This document shows, in pieces, positions 43,596-53,763 of a stretch of 64,000 bases of DNA. Below the pieces are notes generated by a model. It worked only from the letters and a program-made list of their open reading frames with translations. It was not told the origin of the DNA and did not search any database. Location of the stretch: assembly GCA_028583405.1 (NCBI GenBank), contig CM053260.1, positions 17,623,401-17,687,400 on the forward strand. The letters are read 5' to 3'. The DNA is from Pogonophryne albipinna. Lineage: Eukaryota; Chordata; Actinopteri; Perciformes; Artedidraconidae. The position numbers and the translations under genes were made by a program. How positions within the stretch are numbered: position 1 is the stretch's first letter; every line of letters starts with the position of its first letter.

Positions 43596-43755
43596 ATAGT
43601 CATTTGTTCTGGGCATGTCATTTTCGAGCCTGAGGCCTGTAAAACAGGCTCCGGGCTTAACAGGTTAACTCCCTCAGTTTTTCAATAAACTTTGTTTGTT
43701 CTTCAACCCACCTTTATGAATCCGTCATTTTCTCACGCTATCGTGAGCTTGAACA

Positions 43756-45081
43756 CTCACAACACAATTGCATTAAATTGACATCCTATGTCGAGCTGTA
43801 ATAATGTGACATTCACAAACCAATCATTAAGTTTGAACAACTATTTAAAGGTATGGTTTATATGTGATTCTGTAAAAGAGCCAGGAAATGTGTGGATGCC
43901 ACACCCACACCCCCAGTAGAAGAACAAGTAAATCATGAACACACCTACTGACTGACAGAATGAGTTACAGCTGCAGTAGCAAAATCACACCCACTGAGCT
44001 GGAGAAGAATGAGTGGGCCACAGCTGCCCAGCGACACAATGCAATGCCAATTTGGGGTCCTATCTAAATGGTAACCCTCGATTTTGCAAAGATCTTGCGA
44101 GAAAGCCCATATTAATTTGGATCTGTTTTTTATCTGCCTTTAGAAAAAGGGTATTCATGAACAGCAGAGTTTCATAATCTCCTGGGGAGTGTTTTTTTCA
44201 TTAGTGGCCGATTGAACAACGATGGAAGTAGGGGTGGAAACTTGCGGTTTAACAGTCAACCCTTCAAGTAATTGATTCCAATTTGATAAACCAATCACAA
44301 GTTAGTCCTCAGGCTAATATTTACCTGAAAGAATGACCACTCGGACCACTAGTCTTATACACTTTTTCCTTCTCAGATAAACCTCCTCAGTCCTCTAGGT
44401 AGTTGGGGGTCCTTAACAGTACCAATATTCCCTCCCCCAGGTCCTGACTGTCTTTGTTATTCTGCACCTGTAGGTTAGGAAGGTAGTTTATGTAGAGCAG
44501 AAAAGGGTGTTTCCATTGCCTCTGCCTGGAAGAAGGATGGTCAGGCATATTTGGAAAGACAGGTTTTGCAGCCATTTTCTGCTCTCTGTACATGACCACT
44601 GAGAAACAGCGTGTTTAAGCCTGTGGCTTAAGAGGACCTACACTTGATCTGGCCACATTATTTTGTACGTAATCATTTGGATGCAATATTAAATTATTGT
44701 ATCTCTAGAAAATCCATTCATAACAAGTCAGAACATATTAAAACATTATTTCTCTATTCCCCTTCTGGTGAGATTCAGATCACCTGTCCATTCCAAAGAA
44801 CATACTTTGTAGAAAGAACTAACTATGAGTAAAAGCTTAAAATGTATAGTACGATATTTTGACATGTATACGTAATAAAACATCTGATGTTTAATTCAAA
44901 CACATTTTTACAACATATTATAGACTTTAAAAAAAAGTATTAATTACTAAATCATGCCTTGTGCTTCCTCCTTTGGCTCCATGAAAAAGGGTGTGTGACT
45001 CGACTGTCCACTGAAAAGGATTTGGTTCACTGTGATTGGCCAATCAAATAAGTTCGGGCATATTGGTGGAGTCAGATGACA
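43756..45081. other. intergenic, nothing recognised
   Basis: No exon or element end seen. Confidence 0.5.
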
Positions 45082-45089
45082 GTAATCGT

Positions 45090-45879
45090 TAGGGATGTAA
45101 CAATACCAAAAACTCACGGTACGATATTTATCGCGATATTGAAAAAGAATATTATATTATATTGTGAATTTTTTTTCTTTTTTTTTAAAAACTTGAATAT
45201 TTGTTTTCTTTATTAAATAATAAATCTGATTTGTACAGTTTTAGTAGGATAGTAGTATTTTAAAGTGTCAACAATATAATAATCAGACCCTGCAATAGAA
45301 TAAATCAAGTTTCACTTTAGTTTTTCAAGTAACTCAACTCTAACTCACTCACTCAGCATCATCAAGGTTATCTTTTAGGAATATGAGCATGTCCACATTT
45401 CCAGGTAGAAGCTGGGATGTTTGGGCTTGGTACTGATGTTGCTGGGACAGAGAGATATGCTTTGGCCATGGGTGACAGCAGTGGGTAAAACTGTGCATTG
45501 TCTCTCCACCACTTCAAAAACAATACAGTTTTTGCCAAGAAGGTGAGGCTTATTGACAGGGCGAGATATAAATATACTGTTGGTACTTGTCAATGTCTCT
45601 ATGTACATGTATCCCTGTAAATACCATGTCCTTTTGTGTTATCTGTTGTTTTATGTTCATGTTGTAACCTACTTGCTGCCATGTTGGACAGGTCTCCCTT
45701 GAAAAAGAGATAGATGATCTCAATGGGACCATCTGGTTAAATAAAGGTTTAAAAAAAGAAAAAAGTTATTTAAAAAATTTAATAAAAATTATTTTTAAAA
45801 AATCGCGGTAGATTTTGTCAGTCTCACGACGGTATTGAGACAGTCATTTACCGCGATATCCGATATCGTTACATCCCTA
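45090..45879. mobile_element. hAT-superfamily MITE (790 bp)
   Basis: Terminal repeats TAGGGATGTAAC...GTTACATCCCTA are flanked by a perfect 8-bp duplication GTAATCGT at 45082-45089 and 45880-45887. The ends contain GCGATATTTATCGCGATA-like inverted phrases. An inner piece near 45640-45760 (GAGATAGATGATCTCAATGG...TTAAATAAAGG) looks like a LINE 3' tail inserted later. There is no transposase. Confidence 0.85.
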
Positions 45880-45887
45880 GTAATCGT

Positions 45888-47059
45888 AAATCGAGTCACC
45901 TTAGAATTAGTTATCCAGATTTTTTTCAGAAGGTATGCGGGCCTAACTGTATATTGGAGAGCTTTACATTCCTTCAATTGCTTGGTTGTGTAAAACCATT
46001 ACACTTGCAAGACAGGTTCAACTAAGAGTTCCACTTAATGAACTTCGGTAACGCTATTGCAATCAGCAGAGACTTCAGTGTTAATAACTAATATGTATAT
46101 TAATATGTGGACAAACAAATGAGATCTCTGAAAAGGCTTAATCTTTGGCAGTTAGACCTAATTGTGACTGATATATTTTAAGGGGATGTTGTTACCATAA
46201 ATGAACTACTTTAAGCCATGTTGTCTTCCCAGAGAAGTGGTTCTGGCTAATTGTTGTCATTATATACTTATAACCTTATGATTCTGATACAATGGTGTGT
46301 TAACCCTCTGATTTATCTGGAGGCCATGGCTATAGTTTACGTTATCAAATAAGCAATTTTCACAAAAACTAAAAAAATACTAGTGATCAGTAATGATCAC
46401 TTAAAAACAATAGTAGTTTGGATTAAAGCAAGCAAGGTTTAAACCTAAATATCTACTCATCATTTCAGGACCACTGGGATTTGTAATGCTTATGAGACCA
46501 TGGAGTTAGAGGGAGTGGTGCTCTAAGTGACTTGTTTGTTGTAGTAAAGAAGTTAGACTGGTTGTCTTTTCTTGTTCAGCTTGTGTATAGATTACTTGTT
46601 TGGACCGGTAAGTATTGGTAGAGCTGGTTGTGTTTTTTGTAATCTCATGATTAATCATTCTACACCAAAGTGTAGGATTTAGGGAGTATTATTGATCTAA
46701 ATAACATTGAATATACAAAGAAAAATGTATATCTATATATAGATATAGATATATATGTTGCATGTTATATTATTTTGTATGTTATAATGCCTTGTTTTTC
46801 TAACTACTAAAAACTGACACTGGAGAATTTTATTTAAATGTTAAATAGTTAAACTGTATATATATCCAGTGTATTTTAAACACTGAAATATTGTGTACAA
46901 ACATGGTTTATGTTAGAGACTACTGTGAAACTATTTGAGTGAACTAAATGGGCCATCTGTTGAAATGTATAGATACTGGCTTTGGTTGTAATATTTTATT
47001 TCCAAAAGGGGGATTTGATACTTGCCATTACTTTACACACCCTGTCTCAGGGCAGTGTT
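45888..47059. other. intergenic, upstream of keratin gene 3
   Basis: AT-rich, with a short self-complementary TATAGATATAGATATATA stretch near 46735. No gene. Confidence 0.5.
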
Positions 47060-47205
47060 ACGCCTTATCTTTCTAAAATTCCTCCCTACCTGTTTTACAG
47101 GATTGGCGTGTAGGCTGAGTTGGAGGAGAGGCTGGACAGCAAAGTGAGAGTCCAGGTTAAAACGGCCGAAAGGATCCTTCCCCTCTCAGAGCATGAACAT
47201 AAAAG
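47060..47205 (+). promoter_or_regulatory. promoter of keratin gene 3
   Basis: The TATA box CATAAAAG is at 47198-47205, 109 bp before the ATG. The 58 bp at 47060-47117 are identical to 33390-33447 before gene 2. The promoter looks functional although the gene downstream is broken. Confidence 0.7.
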
Positions 47206-47640
47206 ACGGCAGAGCTCACAGTCAGACACTCAGAAGGACTTGGCTGTCCCTTTGAAGACTGCTCATCATCTGTTCTCCTCTTGTCAGAGTTACCAACCTC
47301 CACCACGGCAAACATGATGTCCAGGAAATCATACTCAGTCTCTGGCTCTTCTAAAGGTAGCTTGAAAAGTTCCTCCAGCTACTCTGCACAAAGAACAAGT
47401 TATGCGGTTGGTTCTGTTGTTGGATCTGGTTTTAGTTCAGGTTTTGGTTCAGGTGCAGGTTTTGGTTTAGGTAGCTCTGGCAGTTATGGCATTAGCTCCA
47501 GCCAAGCAGGAGGCAACTGCATGGCTCCATTGATCACTGCTGTCCAGTTTAACCAGAGCCTGCTGGCCCCTCTGAACCTTGCAATTGACCCCACCATCCA
47601 AGCTGTCCGCACCCACGAGAAGGAGCAGATCAAGACCCTC

Positions 47641-48475
47641 AGTAGTATTATTCATCCCGCTTCCGTCACATTAGTATGCATAAAAAGACAGGTGGACACG
47701 CCCCCAATTATGCAAATGAGCTAAGTCCCGCCTCCCATTGTTCGAGATCCTTTGATGTGAGTGGGTACAATTATGCAAATGAGCTAAGTCCCGCCTCCCT
47801 TTGTTCGAGATCCTTTGATGTGAGGGGTGTGGTGTTATAACAGGTAGGTGTGAAAAGCCCCCCTGTGTAGTGCCTTTGTTGTCTAATTCTTTGATGTGTT
47901 GATTAAGGCAGTCTCTTTGAAGTTATGCATGAGACTGTCTGGCCCCTGTCCCCTCAGAGTTGTATAGTCTAATTAGCCTTTGATGTTTTGCCCTTTGATG
48001 TGAGGTGTTATAACATACCGGTGTGTTATAAGCCTTTGATGTTAATCTTGGTGTCTCTTTGAAGTTATGCGGGAGACTGTCTAGCCCCCGCCCCCTCCCA
48101 GCCCAGGCCTCTCCCCCTTTCTCCACCCCTTCCTTTTGGCTATGAGGCCGGCAGATAGAGGGGGGGAGGGGGGGGTGGAATTAGGTGAAAATATGCTCAA
48201 ACTAATTAAAAGACAGTAATTTCCACTTACCAAGTCACCTTGCAAAAAAGAAAAATGGCCAAGAGACGCCTGTGACAACTTACCGCCATCCGTTCGGAGC
48301 GCCAGTCAAGAAACGAATGCCGCAGCTGTGCGGGGGTCAGACGCCTACAGCCAGAGATCTGTGCACAAACTTATCTCGTGCCCTCTTTTGGTCATGTGAG
48401 CGCGTTCATGTGTGCTGGAGGAGGGGCTCTGTGAGGAAGTGGCAGATTTTCCCCCCGGTTGTGTACTTTTCTAAT
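47641..48475 (+). repeat. left terminal inverted repeat with POU octamers
   Basis: The tip is AGTAGTATTATTC, containing a doubled AGT and a doubled ATT. Two canonical octamers ATGCAAAT lie at 47710-47717 and 47773-47780, in a 63-bp direct repeat with the phrase GAGCTAAGTCCCGCCTCCC. Many CTTTGATGTGAGG and CTCTTTGAAGTTATGC units follow. The inner 230 bp (from about 48240) copy the start of the ORF at 48816, including ATGGCCAAGAGACGCC, with a deletion between two GAGACGCCT repeats. Confidence 0.85.
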
Positions 48476-48654
48476 ACGTAAAGAGGGAAATAATAAAACA
48501 ATTTAAAAAAACATGATCTTTGTCTTTTTTATAATTACTTTACACAACTATAAGGAAACCCCCTACGAAGTTATATGAGGTTGTATGGGTGTAATATTAG
48601 ATTTTGCTGTATGCAACAAAAAAGGTTTGACTGGTGAAAAAGACTCTCACTTTT

Positions 48655-48735
48655 ACAGAGGGCTCCGTCTCCCAATCAACATAACAAGTCCCGCCCTCCT
48701 CACCAGATCATTTAAAAGTAAGGGGGTGGAAATAG
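48655..48735 (+). promoter_or_regulatory. element promoter module 1
   Basis: The phrase CTCCCAATCAACATAACAAG is followed by TCCCGCCCTCC and a TATA-like ATCATTTAAAAG. It lies about 90-150 bp before the ATG at 48816. Related modules occur at 51437, 52258 and 54176. Upstream of it, ACTGGTGAAAAAGACTCTCA also recurs before module 2. Confidence 0.6.
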
Positions 48736-48815
48736 ATGAAAAAAAGAAATACGCTCAAACTAAATAACAAGACAGTCATTTCCACTCACCAAGTCACCTT
48801 TCAAAAAAAAGAAAA

Positions 48816-49525
48816 ATGGCCAAGAGACGCCTTGATAAGGGTTTAATCAGCGAGACGCCTGTGACAACTTACAGCCATCCGACCGGAGCGCCAGTCAAGA
48901 AACGAATGCAGCATCTGTGCCGGGTTCAGACACCTCCAGCCGAAGAACTTCATGAAGAATGGACTCTGAAAAATGGCGATGTTTGGGGTTATGTATTCAA
49001 CTATATGGCGAATGAACTGCATTTCTACAATCTGAAGAATGGAGAAACGTATGGACCCCGTAGTGTTAAAGCGACACTGACCTCAACAGATTGGGCTGTG
49101 TTAACTCTGGTGTCTTCCAGAGATCTCCACGCAACCACTGTATCGGAAGAAGTAGTGCATCAAGAAACCATAGTGGAACCAGCGGTGTACAAGATATTTG
49201 CAAAGAAAAGCAAAGAAACGCAGACAGCATGCGAGATCAAAGAAGAGTTTTCACCACTGCCCCTCAATGTGGAGGGAGAAGAAGGAGATATTTCCCCGCC
49301 GCCAGAAGTGAGAAGAGTCCTGACAAGCACCGTCTGGGAAACTAAAAGCGGACCATCGGGGCGATGGTATTACCGCGCAAGCCGTTTGGTGACGCTGGGG
49401 AAGGACCCCTCTGATGATTTTGTTTTGGAGTATTTCAACTCTACATGCGGGGTTTTTCAGACATCCTTGCGGGTGCCTCTGACTGCTTGGCTGAAAATGA
49501 TTGATGGAAAAGCTACAAAGCTTAA
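48816..49525 (+). pseudogene. element ORF A, unknown, with two similar domains; broken by a TTAA element
   Basis: The frame starts ATGGCCAAGAGACGCC and runs open for 237 codons up to a TTAA target. There a 1.84-kb element (49526-51363) interrupts it, so the frame's last residues up to 49634 come from the insert. Past the insert the same frame stays open to a stop at 51459-51461. Two segments look alike. Residues about 48-97 have W.LKNG...Y...LHFYNLKNGE...WAVL. Residues about 175-230 have WETKSG...YY...VPLTAWLKMI. The pattern of a strand-rich half followed by a short helix with a conserved Trp weakly resembles PC4/p15 single-strand-DNA-binding coactivators. That comparison is from memory and unproven. 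The middle is acidic (EEGDISPPPE). A decayed copy of its 3' end lies at 52185-52240, and its 5' end is copied in both terminal repeats. Confidence 0.5.
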
Positions 49526-51363
49526 CCTCTTAAGCCCACCGTTTTTTTATGAGACTATGTCTCAGGGCTTCTTAACATTTATGAAACTATTAATGTTCCA
49601 TACCCTTTTAACGCTAAGAAACTCAGCTAACTGACAATGTGAACCATTTTTAGCTAAAAGAAACACAAGAGTAATACCAAGCCTTTGAATTAGCATGGAG
49701 CGAAAAAATGCTAAGTAATGCTAACGGAATTTGCACAGCACTCACGGTAGAAATGCCCTTATTACTTATCGTAACTGCACAAACAAGATATACGATTTAT
49801 AGCTGAGACTCCACAGATTCCACACATTTAATATCATCACTGTAGGACCCCGAATTGCGGAGCTATCAGCCAGAAAAGAGAAAGTAAACAACATCCGGTT
49901 TCAAAAATATTACAATAATTTCGTCTTACCTTTTTTGATTTGTGATCAAAAGTTGTGTTCACCGGAATAAAAACGCCGCTCAAGGTTAATCCAATGTCTT
50001 TGTGTCACGTAGAAATTTTGACTGATAATCCTTCATCATATTTATGGCAATATACTGGGTATAAAGTTTCGCCGTCCAGGCGTGCACTTTTAGATATGCT
50101 TTGTCCGTTTCTCTATTACGTGGTAATGTTTACGTTGATTTGGGAACTGCCCATCGATTCTATTGGTTCTGATGGTTAAGAAAAAGGTGTAAATCACACG
50201 AATCGACCAATGGGTTCCAGAGATATGGTCCTGCGTAAAGTATAAAGAATGCCAGCCAGTTTACGTACATTACGCAGCTGACTTCATTTATTGTTTACTA
50301 CCTAACAACAGGCATTACAACAGGACACAGAGCGCACGGAGGACAGAGCGGGCAGCAGATAACGGAATTGCAGTTTTATTGCTTATAGATTATCAGAACA
50401 TTTCAAAGGGGACACAGCCACATTGGATATTAACCTATGGATTAACTACATCATCGTTTTTATCGTTTTAATGCCATTGAAGACCAGTTTAGACCAGGCA
50501 AAGAGGAAGGTAAGCCATTAGCCTAGCGCATGCTAGTACCTAGCGCCACTTGTTTTGATGTACGTTTTTGTTGATAACGTCGCAAGTTTGTATCTTTCAG
50601 TGTTGAGGTGGGCACCGTTAGATTCTGTGTCTTTACGATCAAAAACGATGTGTTGGATGTGCAGCTAGGATAAGTAATAAGGGAGCTAGGATAAGTAATA
50701 AGGGAGCTAGGAGTGATTTTCGGTGCAGTAATAGGTTAGCATTTTTCGCTCGGGGCTAATTCAGATGCTCACTGTTAGCATTGTGTTTTTCCTAAGAGGA
50801 TAACAGAGTATGTTCTTATATTTTATTTATATTTTTATTTTTTTTCACAACAGTTGTATTTGGATGGAATGAATACCTATAGTGAAAATTCAAAGTAATA
50901 AAATGATTTTTACAGTGAAAAAGTTCAAATGGAACCGATGGTTCCCAAATTACCCAGAGGTGAGTCCGCCTGGACTTTATTTTTCTAAACCTCTCTAAAA
51001 AGGTCAAATTTCACTTGTTTTGCATCAATCTTGATACAGGGTACTTATTATATGTTATAGTTTGGATTCCTAAAGCTTTTAGTCTACTAACCCATCATTC
51101 AAGGGTGGTTTTTACTATAAGTAATGGGTTTTTTTAGGCGGACATTAGAATTTACATGTTTTTACTATGTTCCATCTGAATTTACTTTAAAATAAAAACA
51201 TCTATATTGATTCTGACACTTCTACATCCAACTCACAGATGTAACCTTGCTTTGAGAGAAAAGATTATTAATTTACCCCTTTTAGAAGTGAAGATATAGT
51301 CTTTGTTGTGTTAGTGACATTTTCGAGCCTGAAACCTGAAAAACAGGCTCAGGGCTTAAGAGG
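49526..51363 (+). mobile_element. TTAA-target element, copy 2 (piggyBac-like)
   Basis: Flanked by TTAA at 49522-49525 and 51364-51367, with ends CCTCTTAAGCCC...GGGCTTAAGAGG. The uninterrupted relative at 52223 reads straight through CTTAAAGAAC and shows the empty site. Compared with copy 1 it retains about 780 extra bases (roughly 50185-50960), including a GC-richer stretch with a possible first-exon donor (GAGGAAGGTAAGCC near 50510). It is therefore closer to a full-length element. No transposase seen. Confidence 0.8.
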
Positions 51364-51436
51364 TTAAAGAACTTTTTAAACAGAGTCAGACATCGATGGA
51401 CATTATACTGGTGAAAAAGACTCTCACTTTTGCAGA

Positions 51437-51507
51437 GGACTCCGCCTCCCACTCAACATAACAAGTCACACCCTCCTCACCAGATCATTTAAAACTAAGG
51501 ACCCCTC
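51437..51507 (+). promoter_or_regulatory. element promoter module 2
   Basis: It contains CTCCGCCTCCCACTCAACAT, then CACACCCTCCTCACCAG and a TATA-like ATCATTTAAAAC followed by TAAGGACCCC. It matches modules 1, 3 and 4. The ORF A frame ends inside it. Confidence 0.6.
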
Positions 51508-51566
51508 AAAGAAAAGCTTTGTGTTTTTCTACCTATGTAAAAGAGCGTCGGGGTTGTCTTACGAAA

Positions 51567-51737
51567 ATGTGTTATCTCTGTATGTGTTTAAAAATGAATT
51601 TTGTGAAAAATACCAACGGTGTGAGAGACGTCATAAAGACACTCATTTTAACCACAGTGTTTGTTCTCTACAAATGTTTAAAGATTGTTACAAAATGTAA
51701 AAAAAATAAAAATAAAAAGGTATGGAGACAAAATTAA
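51567..51737 (+). CDS. small element ORF with one hydrophobic segment
   Basis: A 56-codon frame beginning MCYLCMCLKM lies just downstream of promoter module 2. It has one hydrophobic stretch (TLILTTVFVLYKCLKIV) followed by a Lys/Asn-rich end. AATAAA signals overlap its end near 51707. It may be a small membrane protein. I do not recognise it, and its reality rests mainly on its position behind the module. Confidence 0.3.
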   Translation: MCYLCMCLKMNFVKNTNGVRDVIKTLILTTVFVLYKCLKIVTKCKKNKNKKVWRQN

Positions 51738-52184
51738 TTCAGGTGACTCTGTCTTTACTAGGAAAACACAAATATAATACAAATGGTTTAGGGGGTAAAA
51801 TTCGTTTTCTTTTTAATGTTTTTTTTTTTTTTTTTAAAACACTTGTTCAGTTAAACAAGGTTTTTTCTTTTCTGATAACCTTACATATTTTTAGTTATTT
51901 TCTGCTACCAAGATACGTTAAGATACACCTTGATGTACGCAACACTCAACAAAGGGTATAATGTGAAGTACTTGGTAAGGAATGGGGTTTTCTTTAAGGG
52001 GTGCAAAACTTTAGAACTGGGTAAAATATTCATTAATTTGTAATGAATAGAGTTTCTTTCTTTTGATTTTCAACATACTATTTTGTACACAATGATTTTT
52101 CCATTTTTCTGACAATCTATACTTTTGACTTTTTCCGCAAAATCTAGACAAACTATTACTTATTCTTAAATTTGACCTATTGCT

Positions 52185-52240
52185 GCTTGGTTGGAAATGA
52201 TAGATGAAAAAGCTACAACGCTTAAAGAACTTTTTTTTTT
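52185..52240 (+). pseudogene. decayed duplicate of the ORF A 3' end
   Basis: CTGCTTGGTTGGAAATGATA and the following AAGCTACAACGCTTAAAGAAC closely match 49482-49525 plus 51368 onward. It lies directly before promoter module 3, as the ORF A end lies before module 2. The element has therefore grown by duplicating gene-end plus promoter units. Confidence 0.7.
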
Positions 52241-52257
52241 TAAACTTTCAATTCTCC

Positions 52258-52355
52258 AGATGACTCCTCCCCATTCAACGCAATAAGTCCCACCCTACAC
52301 TCAGCAAATCATCTAAAACGAAGGACCCCACTAAGACGACCGTTGTAAACTAGCC
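52258..52355 (+). promoter_or_regulatory. element promoter module 3 with shared leader
   Basis: It contains ACTCCTCCCCATTCAACGCA, then ATCATCTAAAACGAAGGACC and a leader CTAAGACGACCGTTG ending at the ATG. It is almost identical to module 4, and the identity continues through the first seven codons of the ORFs. Confidence 0.65.
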
Positions 52356-52859
52356 ATGGATCTGAGAAAAACCAAGACTCCCCCCGCGAGTTGCAGCCAG
52401 GAACAGACTCCTGGACTACCATCATCACCACCATTTTGGACACCCGAATCCTGCAATACTACTGCTGCTGATTTTGCTCCTTGGGGCAAGACGTCTCTGT
52501 TTATCGACACAGTGAAATCGGTGTTGGTTGATATTGTGGAGAGGGTGATACATCGGTACAGAGAAGAAATCTGCAACGGGTGCCGAGTCAGTCACCCCGG
52601 CCAGAGGCAACACGATTTTCTGAATGACATGTCCGATTTTTACTTCAGAAACAATTACAACGCGTTAATGAAAAGACCCTGGCTCACCAACTTCATTACT
52701 GAGATCGACCAGACTCTTATTGATAAAGACATTTTCACGGATGATTGGAGGATCCAAGGCGCTTCGGAGGCTTTTCTTCACAATCTCAAAAATTGCAGAC
52801 GCCTCAAGGAGAGACTTGAAAAGATCCATGCCGAGTTGGATGGAGAAGAAGAAGACTAA
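52356..52859 (+). CDS. element ORF B, 167 aa, C-x2-C...H motif
   Basis: It starts MDLRKTK, the same seven residues as ORF C. A Pro/Ser-rich segment follows, then a helical part. Residues 64-90 contain RVIHRYREEICNGC and HPGQRQH, giving C73, C76, H80 and H86 in a spacing that could bind zinc. I recall similar YRxxICxGCxxxHPxQxxH phrases in unannotated ORFs linked to animal mobile DNA elements and small DNA viruses, but cannot verify this. The end is charged and helical (RRLKERLEKI) and finishes in an acidic EEED. The last 28 bases overlap ORF D in another frame. Function unknown. Confidence 0.55.
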   Translation: MDLRKTKTPPASCSQEQTPGLPSSPPFWTPESCNTTAADFAPWGKTSLFIDTVKSVLVDIVERVIHRYREEICNGCRVSHPGQRQHDFLNDMSDFYFRNNYNALMKRPWLTNFITEIDQTLIDKDIFTDDWRIQGASEAFLHNLKNCRRLKERLEKIHAELDGEEED

Positions 52860-53394
52860 TAACCAGCAGTTGACTGAAGCCAGGGATTTTGTTCGACACA
52901 TTGACTTTTTTCTTCAAAGTAAAATAAAAATGGGAAACTACTTTGCAAAACGCTCTGTATATAGTGATCATAATGTAGTCAATACCCTTTTAATAAGTGT
53001 GGTGATGAGGATGATTGAAAACAGAATGAGTAGTGACCCCTGTGTAAAAAGAATGGCTGAAGTTTGTAAACTGGAAGACATTTTGGATATCGTTCGTTCT
53101 GACAGTACTATTCCGGGTCATTGGGAAACGATTGTAAACGAAACATTTAAAGTGGTCCTGGAATCTTCATTTTCCGAAACATTCTGTAACATTACTGCAG
53201 AAATGAAACAAACATCAAAAGTGTATCATGTGCTCTCATTGTATGCTCTGTTTGTAGATGTAATTCATCTTTGTGTCGAAAACAGCATACACATGAATAT
53301 TTTGACTGAAGTGAAAAAACTCCACCATGATATTTCCAGTAATATGGGGAATTCTAAGCTGGAGACGGTCCTGAGGATGTTACAATCAGTATAA
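52832..53394 (+). CDS. element ORF D, 187 aa, all-helical, unknown
   Basis: I chose the ATG at 52832, which overlaps the end of ORF B in the +1 frame. The frame is also open upstream to 52720, so frameshifting from ORF B is possible. The product is predicted mostly helical and rich in hydrophobic heptads. Its C-terminal half has HWETIVNETFKVVL and VLSLYALFVDVIHLCVE. A Bcl-2-like fold is a thought, because adintovirus relatives are known to carry such genes, but no BH motif is convincing. No promoter module lies directly before it, so it probably shares the ORF B transcript. An AATAAA follows at about 53418. Confidence 0.5.
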
Positions 53395-53763
53395 CTATTG
53401 ATTTTTGTGTGTGAAAAAATAAAAATGTAAATAGGACATTTAAAAAAAATAAAAAAAGTGTTTTTTTTACATTTAAAAACTGTTGTCTTCATTATAGCAA
53501 GGGGAGTGTGTCTGATACATGTGTATTACAGTCCTTCACATGCACTGTTGTCTTCATTATAACAAGGGGAGGATAACAGGGAAGATGTAGGATAAATGTG
53601 TATTGAAACGTGCGTATTATACACCCACAGAAACACAGAAATGCAGAAACACAGACACACAGAAAACACTAGTATGGTTTTTGTGTTTTCAGTGTTTTTT
53701 GTGTGTCTGTACACACAAAGCACAAATCATTTAAAATAAACCCTGAATAAAATCTAGAGAGGA

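Larger units (their letters stand above)
39305..43664 (+). mobile_element. TTAA-target element, copy 1 (piggyBac-like MITE)
   Basis: Flanked by TTAA at 39301-39304 and 43665-43668, with ends CCTCTCTTAAC and GGGCTTAACAGG. Its own sequence is about 1.06 kb once the nested element at 40297-43595 is removed. The same family occurs at 49526-51363. Near the right end an inverted GAGCCTG...CAGGCTC pair can fold into a stem. No transposase seen. TTAA duplication fits piggyBac or Kolobok; I cannot decide which. Confidence 0.7.
39079..43755 (+). mobile_element. probable solo LTR, split by a TTAA element
   Basis: Taking out the insertion at 39305-43664 leaves about 315 bp that starts TGTGGCAGCGGGG and ends near AACACTCACA. 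A CAATAAACTTTG polyadenylation signal lies in its 3' part. That is the shape of a Gypsy-type solo LTR (TG...CA). The flanking 5 bases (ACACC and ACACA) match only partly, so the boundaries are tentative. Confidence 0.4.

Noticed and set aside
48585..48767. 60-codon frame before ORF A
   Set aside because: It overlaps promoter module 1 and the decayed gene end before it; there is no module of its own and no motif.
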